From an uncultured Taibaiella sp. (GTDB taxonomy: Bacteria; Bacteroidota; Bacteroidia; Chitinophagales; Chitinophagaceae), in contig CAMPJV010000015.1 in NCBI GenBank assembly GCA_946886975.1, positions 1-17,821 on the forward strand: a stretch of DNA of 17,821 bases, read 5' to 3'. Shown piece by piece: positions 7,680 to 14,292 of this stretch. The translations under genes were made by a program, and so were the position numbers. Within the stretch, counting starts at the first letter, position 1, and the number at the start of each line of letters is the position of its first letter. The notes under the pieces were generated by a model, which was not told the origin of the DNA, did no database searches, and was given only the letters and a program-made list of their open reading frames with translations.

Positions 7680-8267
7680 TTAAAATACTACACACAAGCT
7701 CTTTATGACCCCAGCAAGGCGGATGGCATCGAAGACCCTGGCTTCGGAGGCGCCCTGAGCTTTGACCGAGCTCTCGTGTGAGGTGACACAACGCTCGCAA
7801 CCATTTACAGCAGATACCACCAGGCTCATGAGTTCGAAGAGCTCTTTACCTAATACGGGATTCATCATTACGTTCATACGCAGGCCCGCTGGTTGCTTCT
7901 CATAGTATTCGACACCTGATATATAGTGGCGAAACCGATAGAAGACGTTGTTGACGTTCATCACGGCGGTACAGGCGTGTGTTTCTGCAATTTCGGCCTC
8001 GTTTGCTCCCTCTTTTATGGCCAACGCCTCGAAAGCATTGGTCAACACGTTGTGTTTTTCATTGATAGCCACTGAGAGAGCGAGGAGATAAGCCTCCTTT
8101 TTGTTCATGTTAGCGCTACCGAGGACGGAGGAGGTATTGAGTTTCAGGTCGCGAAGAAAACGGCTATCTACTGCGGCTAACTTTTGGAGGCTTACGCTGG
8201 TATGGGAAGGCTGTATTCCCAAGTCGGCGAAGAAGTTAGCGATTGTTTCATGCTGGCTTATGTCCAT
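7680..8267 (-). CDS. ahpD: AhpD-like alkylhydroperoxidase / carboxymuconolactone-decarboxylase family protein
   Basis: AhpD proteins are all-helical enzymes that use a CxxC pair to reduce AhpC and also have weak peroxidase activity. The 195-residue product shows E145, C157, C160 and H164 in the exact spacing E-x11-C-x2-C-x3-H described for Mycobacterium tuberculosis AhpD (E118, C130, C133, H137). The residue before the second cysteine is arginine (CERC) where, as I recall, the mycobacterial enzyme has a histidine that assists catalysis. The CMD fold covers roughly residues 50-190. It lies 87 bp downstream of the peroxiredoxin gene on the same strand, which supports a functional pair, though a terminator lies between them. 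Assignment to the family is firm; the role as AhpC reductant is inferred from spacing and context. Confidence 0.88.
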   Translation of the reverse strand: MDISQHETIANFFADLGIQPSHTSVSLQKLAAVDSRFLRDLKLNTSSVLGSANMNKKEAYLLALSVAINEKHNVLTNAFEALAIKEGANEAEIAETHACTAVMNVNNVFYRFRHYISGVEYYEKQPAGLRMNVMMNPVLGKELFELMSLVVSAVNGCERCVTSHESSVKAQGASEARVFDAIRLAGVIKSLCVVF

Positions 8268-8304
8268 AACTAAGAATTGAATACTAAGTTGAATAATTAA
8301 TATG

Positions 8305-8335
8305 TAAAAAAGCCCACCCGATAAGGAGTGGACTT
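8305..8335 (-). terminator. Terminator between ahpC and ahpD
   Basis: On the minus strand AAGTCCAC (8335-8328) pairs with GTGGGCTT (8317-8310), eight pairs with one wobble, and is followed by a T run (8311-8305). It sits 20-45 nt past the ahpC stop, in the ahpC-ahpD gap. It would end most ahpC transcripts and leave ahpD at a lower level through read-through or its own promoter. Confidence 0.72.
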
Positions 8336-8354
8336 CATTGTAGCAATATATATC

Positions 8355-8927
8355 CTACGCGACGGCTTCTTTGGCTCTTTTTGCTGTAAGGGTTTCTTCG
8401 CCTTTAGTCCAGTTGCATGGGCAAAGCTCATCAGTTTGGAGGGCGTCAAGCACTCTCAGCACTTCGCCGACGTTGCGGCCGACGTTGAGGTCATTTACAT
8501 TTATCCAACGCACTATTCCCTCGGGATCGATGATAAACGTGGCGCGATAAGCTACTCTTTCCCCTTCATTCAGAATACCGAGCTCTTCAGCGAGGCTCTT
8601 AGATGTGTCGGCTATCATAGGGAAGCGAAGGTCTTTCAGGTCCTCATGGCTCTTGCGCCATGCGAGATGCACATGCTCTGTGTCAGTTGAGGCACCAAGC
8701 AGTATGGTGTCTCTATCCTGGAAGTTTGAGTAGTTCTTATTGAATTCGGCTATTTCCGTAGGGCATACGAAAGTGAAATCCTTGGGCCACCAGAACATCA
8801 CTGCCCACTTGCCTTTAATGTACTCATTATCAATGTTCCTGAATTCCTTGTCCTTTTCAAGAGAAATGACTGATTTCTTACTAAACTCAGGAAACTTCAT
8901 TCCCACTCTTACGAAATTGTTGCTCAT
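8355..8927 (-). CDS. ahpC: Peroxiredoxin, AhpC type (three-cysteine, AhpD-partner kind)
   Basis: This cytoplasmic thiol peroxidase reduces hydrogen peroxide, organic hydroperoxides and possibly peroxynitrite. The 190-residue product has the active-site pattern P48-x3-T52-x2-C55 (PKDFTFVCPTE), with peroxidatic C55, and catalytic R128 (YRATF). The C-terminal arm reads DELCPCNW with two cysteines, C169 and C171, one of which is the resolving cysteine. This double-cysteine arm and the WWPKDFTFVCPTE segment resemble mycobacterial AhpC, which is recycled by AhpD rather than the flavoprotein AhpF. An AhpD homologue follows 87 bp downstream, which agrees. No ahpF is in the window. The ATG start gives the normal family N-terminus. 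Confidence 0.95.
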   Translation of the reverse strand: MSNNFVRVGMKFPEFSKKSVISLEKDKEFRNIDNEYIKGKWAVMFWWPKDFTFVCPTEIAEFNKNYSNFQDRDTILLGASTDTEHVHLAWRKSHEDLKDLRFPMIADTSKSLAEELGILNEGERVAYRATFIIDPEGIVRWINVNDLNVGRNVGEVLRVLDALQTDELCPCNWTKGEETLTAKRAKEAVA

Positions 8928-8964
8928 AATGTATTGTCTATTTAAACGCTGTTTGATTGCGGGG

Positions 8965-8995
8965 CAAAGGTCGGCCTAATATGTGCCCTAACCAA
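8965..8995 (-). promoter_or_regulatory. Possible ahpC promoter
   Basis: On the minus strand TTG (8995-8993), a 20-nt spacer and GACCTTTG (8972-8965) resemble the Bacteroidota TTTG-N19-21-TAnnTTTG promoter, with one mismatch in the -7 box (G for T). It is 38 nt before the ahpC ATG. No clear OxyR-like palindrome was seen next to it. Confidence 0.3.
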
Positions 8996-9052
8996 TAACG
9001 GTGGTCATCATTTTGCCTATGAAAAAATAAGCTTTATCAATATGCGGAATGT

Positions 9053-9078
9053 AAAAAGCCGTCATGTCAGACGGCTTT
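9053..9078 (-). terminator. Terminator downstream of the muconolactone-isomerase-like gene
   Basis: AAAGCCGTC (9055-9063) and GACGGCTTT (9070-9078) form a perfect nine-pair stem with an ATGTCA loop. On the minus strand it is followed by T residues (9057-9053). It begins 3 nt after the stop codon, so it ends the propeller/isomerase-like transcript and separates it from ahpC. Confidence 0.85.
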
Positions 9079-9081
9079 GGC

Positions 9082-9378
9082 TCAGTTTAGTGAGATTCCC
9101 GGCATGGCTACCGGTAATGAGTTATGGAATAGCAAATGGTGACAGAGGACATCTAAAAAGTGCTTTCGGAGGGGGAATTCAGCCACAAGTTCCATGGCCT
9201 CCTTTTCGTCCTCAGCGTTAATTACGCACCAGATATGGTCCCGATTGATAGAAAGACTATAAGAAAGTATCCTGCCTTCCGCAAATAGCTTGTTTATATA
9301 CTTCCGGTGTTCCGGTATGGTGCTGGTTATATCTTCAGTTAATGGCGGCAATTCTATCTGGAATAAATATGCTGACAT
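9082..9378 (-). CDS. Muconolactone delta-isomerase-like small protein
   Basis: A 98-residue protein without signal peptide or membrane span. It has the layout of the ferredoxin-like muconolactone delta-isomerase family (MIase/YCII-like). A first strand (AYLFQIELPP) precedes a helix (HRKYINKLFAEGRIL). A strand with NRDHIWCVINAEDEKEAMEL follows, then a PLRKHF-x-DV-x3-HLLFHNS end matching the family's LPL...V..L..H pattern. True muconolactone isomerases act in aromatic catabolism, but no other gene of that pathway is nearby, so that activity should not be assumed; many small homologues have unknown function. It starts 29 bp after the stop of the large propeller gene, so the two are probably cotranscribed, which gives no obvious functional clue. 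Confidence 0.75.
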   Translation of the reverse strand: MSAYLFQIELPPLTEDITSTIPEHRKYINKLFAEGRILSYSLSINRDHIWCVINAEDEKEAMELVAEFPLRKHFLDVLCHHLLFHNSLPVAMPGISLN

Positions 9379-9407
9379 ACTTTAGATCTGCTGTTTATGT
9401 TGAGCTG

Positions 9408-11417
9408 TCATCGAATCAGGGTGACGTTGCCTGATCGTTTGAATCTTTTACCTTCAATACAGAATCCGTCAGCTTCCCAAATGTACACACCAAATGGTGC
9501 GGGCTCTCCATTTACCCTGCCATCCCATTGGCTGGTGACATCGGTACTCTCAAAAACCTTCTTACCCCAGCGGTCAAATACCCTCAGGTAATTAAGCTTA
9601 ATGATTTGCTTATTCATTACCCCAAAACGATTGCTGAGCGAGTTTTTGCTTTCCGGTGAGAACGCGTTTGGAAGATTAAGATCATTGCAAGTGACCCGTA
9701 CTACCACGGTATCTATGTCATAGCAGCCAAAGTCGTTCCGTACTTCAAGGTAGTAGGTGAAGTCATAAGGGGGATTCACGACAGGATTTGTGACGGAAAC
9801 ATCAGATATAAACTGATTGGGAGTCCACGCATAACGGTACTGCTCCCCTTCGCTGGTGATCGGGCCACCGAGAATGGTACGGGCGCCATCGAAGAGCGTA
9901 CGATCGGGACCAGCGTCGGCCTTGTTCTTCCGAACCTCCACGTAAATGCCGGTATCGACTATACAGCCATTGGAATAAGGGAGTTTGAGACGATAATCAG
10001 TACTGTAGTCCGGCCAAACCTTTGGATTATATATTGTAGTGTCAGAGATATTGTAATAAGGGGACCAGGTAATGCTTTGAGCCCCGAATGCCTGAAGGAA
10101 GAACTCTATAGTATCAGCCTGGCAGATAATAGTATCATTACTCAGGATCAAGTCTGGGTAAGGCAGAACGACTATTTGCTTACACTCTACCTTCATGTTT
10201 GGAAGGCCCTCATTGATAGCGAGGTAAACATTGTATGTTCCCGGAGTCTCATACCTGTACACCGGAGGGTTAGATGAGGTAGATGAAATTACGCTGGAAG
10301 TTGTACACTGGGGGAAAGAAAGTTTAGTCAATGAATTATCCAGGGTATTGGTCACAAAGGCGTACAGATTATCAGTTTCTCTAATGACTCTTGAAATACC
10401 CATTGGCGTCTGAATGCCGCCAATCCCTGGATACTTTACACCGGAATAAGGACCAGTTATGCTCGCTATATCAACTCTTGCGACATCATCAGTTAATCCG
10501 TTGGCAACAAAAAAGTGCTGCCCGTCGCAATCAGCTATGTAGGTGATACTGTTTGGCTGATCTAGAACACCGCCGATCGCCCCTAAGTTATCTGGCAACG
10601 GAAAATTCAGTAAAGATGCGCCAAAATCTAACCTGACAAGGCTACTGTTCGCACGATTTGTGACAAAGATGTACCAATTTGATGTGTCCTGAACAGCGAC
10701 CATATCACTAGGTTCGTCCAAATTAAAAAGAGCACCTAAATCTGTAACTGTGGGAGTCTGGGAAATATTGCTTCCGAATCTCAGTCGAAGAAGCTTATCA
10801 TCGGCACCGTTAGCAACGTACCCGATATAGCTTGTATCTTCCTTGTACACGAGGAAACCCCGTGGCGCGTTAAGGAGGCCCCCAAGGTTGCCGAAATTTA
10901 CACTGTTTGGAACGTTCCCAACTGACTTTCCAAAGTCAATCCGGGTAATAGAGGATGTAAGGACGTCTGTACCGCCTGTTGCAAACATGAACCAGTCGTT
11001 GGTCGTTGAGTCTTTTGTCAGAAACAACTTTACCACTCCCTGAGGCATAGTGTTATTGAGCGTTCCAAAATTGGTTGTTGTTGGGACATTCGCAAGGCTA
11101 TTTCCAAATTCTAATCTGACAAATTCGTTTGATCCAGTATTGGCAACAAATCCATAATAATTCTCACCTTCTTTTACAATTTCAATACTACCAGGAATAT
11201 TAAAATCGCTGATCGGACCAAGGTTAGAGCCCACCGGTGTATTGGCTAAATAGCCCGAGCAAAACCCCCAATAGTACGATGATGCGACAACACTATCCGT
11301 AAGAACAACCGGCTGCCTGATACAGATCGTATCTGGAGCGCCAAAAAGGCTCTGGGCTTTGATATAATTCAGTTGCGACACTATCAGGAGTGCTACAAAG
11401 AGTAGGCATTTTCTCAT
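9408..11417 (-). CDS. Secreted six-repeat propeller protein with type B T9SS (gliding-motility-associated) C-terminal domain
   Basis: The 669-residue product has a signal peptide (1-21, cut before AQS). Six repeats at about 87-105, 141-163, 197-215, 247-266, 300-318 and 350-368 share the pattern [WY]-x-x-F-V-A-N-...-L-x-R-L-x-F-G and are about 52 residues apart, which suggests a six-bladed beta-propeller. PKD/Ig-like segments follow (about 380-419, 420-497, 499-577; the second carries C431 and C485). The last 90 residues (LPNAFSPES, RVFDRWGKKVFES, WDG, FGVYIW) are the CHU_C/type B sorting domain that directs export by the type IX system to the cell surface or medium. I chose the ATG at 11417 because it begins a normal signal peptide; a GTG at 11438 would add seven residues. 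The ligand is unknown. Confidence 0.9.
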   Translation of the reverse strand: MRKCLLFVALLIVSQLNYIKAQSLFGAPDTICIRQPVVLTDSVVASSYYWGFCSGYLANTPVGSNLGPISDFNIPGSIEIVKEGENYYGFVANTGSNEFVRLEFGNSLANVPTTTNFGTLNNTMPQGVVKLFLTKDSTTNDWFMFATGGTDVLTSSITRIDFGKSVGNVPNSVNFGNLGGLLNAPRGFLVYKEDTSYIGYVANGADDKLLRLRFGSNISQTPTVTDLGALFNLDEPSDMVAVQDTSNWYIFVTNRANSSLVRLDFGASLLNFPLPDNLGAIGGVLDQPNSITYIADCDGQHFFVANGLTDDVARVDIASITGPYSGVKYPGIGGIQTPMGISRVIRETDNLYAFVTNTLDNSLTKLSFPQCTTSSVISSTSSNPPVYRYETPGTYNVYLAINEGLPNMKVECKQIVVLPYPDLILSNDTIICQADTIEFFLQAFGAQSITWSPYYNISDTTIYNPKVWPDYSTDYRLKLPYSNGCIVDTGIYVEVRKNKADAGPDRTLFDGARTILGGPITSEGEQYRYAWTPNQFISDVSVTNPVVNPPYDFTYYLEVRNDFGCYDIDTVVVRVTCNDLNLPNAFSPESKNSLSNRFGVMNKQIIKLNYLRVFDRWGKKVFESTDVTSQWDGRVNGEPAPFGVYIWEADGFCIEGKRFKRSGNVTLIR

Positions 11418-11519
11418 AATACTGGAAAGGAATTTCACTTTATTTGGGCTAATATAACAATTCGGCTAAAACTTTTATAGCAATACAGTATTTTTATTTC
11501 TCTAAATCAAATTCTTATC

Positions 11520-13697
11520 ATGGTTATTGGCGCCTTTCGCAGGACATTATTTATTAAGACTGGCATTTTGATGTGTTTAGTTGGTTCGTTCCTTTCAGCA
11601 TCTTCAAAAGAGGGCATGTGGCTGCCCCCTACCCTGAAAAGCAGAGCGGCTGACATGAAGGAAATGGGACTTCAAATACCAATCGAGAAGATCTATAATG
11701 AGAATGGCACAGGACTGAACAATGCCATTGTTCTTTTTGGAAGCGGATGCACTGGTGAGATCATATCTTCAAAAGGATTACTACTTACTAACCATCATTG
11801 CGGGTATGGTACCGTACAAGGGTTAAGCAGCAAAGAGAATGACTATTTCGCCAAAGGCTTCTGGGCTATGAACATGAGCGAAGAAATCCCTTGTCCCGGA
11901 CTTGGGGTCACTTTCATCAGGAAGATGGAGAACGTGACAAATATAATCCTGGATGGTATAGCCGACACGCTCCGGGGTCCCAAACGCGACAGCCTGATAG
12001 CGGGCCGCATCCGGGGTCTGGAGAAAGGCTATCGTTATACAACAAAGATGGACGCCACAATTAAACCCTTCTATAGTGGCAACCAATACTGGGTGACTAT
12101 CAGCGAAACATACAGGGACGTACGTCTCGTAGGTTTTCCGCCTAACGGGATCGGCCAATTCGGAGGAGATACTGATAACTGGATGTGGCCAAGGCATACG
12201 GGCGACTTTAGTATGTTCAGAGTATACGCAGATAAGAACAATAAACCCGCAGCGTACTCGAAAGATAACAAGGCGTATAGCACCGATAACTTCTTCAGCA
12301 TCAACATCTCCGGCTATAGAGAAGGGGACTTTACAATGGTTTATGGTTTTCCAGGCACTACACAGGAATATATCTCCTCCTATCAGCTAGACCACGTCTA
12401 CTCGATTATCGATCCCATACGTATTGCCGTAAGGACGAAAAAGCTGGATGTCTGGAATAAGAACATGGCGGCCGAGCGGGATGTATTTCTGAAGTATACA
12501 TCCAAGAAAGCTGGTGTGGCAAATGGATGGAAGAAATGGCAGGGCGAATTGAGAGGATTGAAAATAAATAATGTAGTCGAAAAGAAGCTTGTGGAGGAAA
12601 GAGACTTCCAGGGTTGGGCTGCGTCAGACAATACACTTCCTTACGCTGATGATCTGCTATCCAACATTCTCGTTAATACATCACGAGCCGATAGCGCCTT
12701 AAAGGCGGACATATACATTCAAGAGGCAGTATATGGAATAGAACTAATCGCTCACGCAGCAATTTTGGACAGAATCCTGCAAGTGATGCGTTCCGGTCTG
12801 GGTGAAACAGCGATACAGGACTCAGTTCAAAAGCTTATTAGCGGCACAAGACGATTTTACAAAAATTATGATGCGGCAACAGACCAGCAGGTCTTTGCAG
12901 AACTCATGCCTTTGTACATAAACAACGCGGGATCTTGGGTGCCGGCGGGATATAAAAGTACGCTTGCAGGATATAACCAGGACTACGGTCTGTGGGCTGC
13001 GGACCTGTACAGCTTAAGCATGTTAGCCGATACCAATAAACTGAGCCGGTTTGCATCTGGCTTGACGATGAAAGACACTACACGAATCCTTTCGGACCCG
13101 GCGTATCAATTATTTCGGATTATTTCCGGCTATCGCAAGCAGGTGGTACTGCCAATTCTAAGCCTTTTTGCTGATAACATGAGTTATTACAACAGGCTCT
13201 ATATGAAGGCTCAAATGCAAAAGGATTGGAATACTATGTTCTACCCCGATGCTAATCTCACGCTACGCCTAACATATGGGAAAGTAGAAGGAATGGACCC
13301 TGACGGTCCTGCGGAGTACAGCTTTCAAACTAACCTGGACCAGATTATGGAAAAGAACAATCCTGAGGTTGAGGAGTTTAAGGTGCCTGAGAAGCTGATG
13401 GAGCTACACAATAAAAAGGATTTTGGACGGTGGGAAGCTAACGGCACAGTCCCAGTGGCGTTTATTGCGAGTAACCATACGTCTGGCGGCAACTCAGGAA
13501 GCCCGGTCATTAACGCTAAAGGACAGCTAATCGGTACCAATTTCGATAGAGTATGGGAAGGAACGATGAGTGACCTCTACTTTGATCCAAAACTATGTCG
13601 CAATATCAGTGTAGACATACGTTATACGCTCTTTATTCTGGAAAAGTTTGGCGGCGCCGGTTGGCTATTGAAGGAAATGAAGCTGGTAAAAAATTAG
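11520..13697 (+). CDS. dpp11: S46 family dipeptidyl-peptidase, DPP11 type (Asp/Glu-specific)
   Basis: S46 peptidases are periplasmic serine exopeptidases that release dipeptides from the N-terminus of oligopeptides. The 725-residue product has a signal peptide (about 1-28) and the chymotrypsin-fold triad: H93 (TNHHC), D229 (PRHTGDF) and S659 (GGNSGSP). An inserted helical domain lies roughly between 270 and 560. C77 and C94 are placed to form the disulfide next to the histidine. The specificity position, 18 residues after the serine, is R677 in NFDRVWEGTMSD. In Porphyromonas gingivalis DPP11 the equivalent R673 binds Asp or Glu at P1, whereas DPP7 has glycine there. Length matches DPP11 (about 720). 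It heads a plus-strand group with two exported proteins, consistent with use of external protein. Specificity is inferred from this residue, family and triad from direct motifs. Confidence 0.95.
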   Translation: MVIGAFRRTLFIKTGILMCLVGSFLSASSKEGMWLPPTLKSRAADMKEMGLQIPIEKIYNENGTGLNNAIVLFGSGCTGEIISSKGLLLTNHHCGYGTVQGLSSKENDYFAKGFWAMNMSEEIPCPGLGVTFIRKMENVTNIILDGIADTLRGPKRDSLIAGRIRGLEKGYRYTTKMDATIKPFYSGNQYWVTISETYRDVRLVGFPPNGIGQFGGDTDNWMWPRHTGDFSMFRVYADKNNKPAAYSKDNKAYSTDNFFSINISGYREGDFTMVYGFPGTTQEYISSYQLDHVYSIIDPIRIAVRTKKLDVWNKNMAAERDVFLKYTSKKAGVANGWKKWQGELRGLKINNVVEKKLVEERDFQGWAASDNTLPYADDLLSNILVNTSRADSALKADIYIQEAVYGIELIAHAAILDRILQVMRSGLGETAIQDSVQKLISGTRRFYKNYDAATDQQVFAELMPLYINNAGSWVPAGYKSTLAGYNQDYGLWAADLYSLSMLADTNKLSRFASGLTMKDTTRILSDPAYQLFRIISGYRKQVVLPILSLFADNMSYYNRLYMKAQMQKDWNTMFYPDANLTLRLTYGKVEGMDPDGPAEYSFQTNLDQIMEKNNPEVEEFKVPEKLMELHNKKDFGRWEANGTVPVAFIASNHTSGGNSGSPVINAKGQLIGTNFDRVWEGTMSDLYFDPKLCRNISVDIRYTLFILEKFGGAGWLLKEMKLVKN

Positions 13698-13773
13698 AGC
13701 TTTTAGCTCCCGACATTAAAAACTTCAGACTTCACTCAAAGAGGGGGATTTTTCGTATTTTTACTTCCCTCCC

Positions 13774-14283
13774 ATGGATTTGAATTTTAGAATAACTGCT
13801 ATAGCGCTAACGGGTTTTTTATCAGTTACATCTTGTGCCCAGTCAAAGAAAGCTGCCGTTGGACCTGCTAAGGGCTACGCCACATTAATAGAAGCAACAT
13901 CTCAACGCACTATTCCTGGTATCAGGGATGCGGAAATTGAAACTGTCTACAAGTTTGTCATTATCTGGCAATCGAACGAGCAACCGCGCGATTTCTTCTG
14001 GAAAGCCCCCGGAATCTGGCAGAATTGTTCTGTAAACAAAGTGCACAAGAGCATAAGCAAATCTCCAAAGGGTAACTGGTACATCACCAAAGGTTATGCA
14101 GCAAACCAATTGAGAAAGGGAGACACCCTCGAATTGATTCCGTTGAAAGGGGGGAAGTTCCCTATACCGGCCGTCATACCTTCTGATCTTAACAACGTCA
14201 TCATTTTCAAAACGAACAAATCAAACTGGCGTCAAATACCGGTGGGCAAAATCACCAGAAAGCCGGATATCATAATGCATTAA
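13774..14283 (+). CDS. Small lipoprotein of unknown function
   Basis: I do not recognise this 169-residue protein. It has a signal peptide ending in a lipobox (V18-T-S-C21), so it should be anchored by lipid at C21. The mature part is mainly beta, with hydrophobic strands such as ETVYKFVIIWQS, GDTLELIPLKG and NNVIIFKTN, an aromatic-rich patch (RDFFWKAPGIW) and one further cysteine (C85). It is rich in lysine and arginine near the C-terminus. It starts 76 bp after the S46 peptidase and stops 9 bp before the large T9SS cargo gene, so it is likely cotranscribed with the latter and may work with it at the cell surface. No membrane span exists beyond the signal. Confidence 0.83.
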   Translation: MDLNFRITAIALTGFLSVTSCAQSKKAAVGPAKGYATLIEATSQRTIPGIRDAEIETVYKFVIIWQSNEQPRDFFWKAPGIWQNCSVNKVHKSISKSPKGNWYITKGYAANQLRKGDTLELIPLKGGKFPIPAVIPSDLNNVIIFKTNKSNWRQIPVGKITRKPDIIMH

Positions 14284-14292
14284 TAAATTGAA

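Noticed and set aside
8328..8690. Plus-strand open frame of 120 codons across ahpC
   Set aside because: It is the complement of the conserved peroxiredoxin coding sequence.
9082..9378. True muconolactone isomerase of the beta-ketoadipate pathway
   Set aside because: No other aromatic-degradation gene is nearby and it sits behind a secreted surface-protein gene, so only the fold family is claimed.
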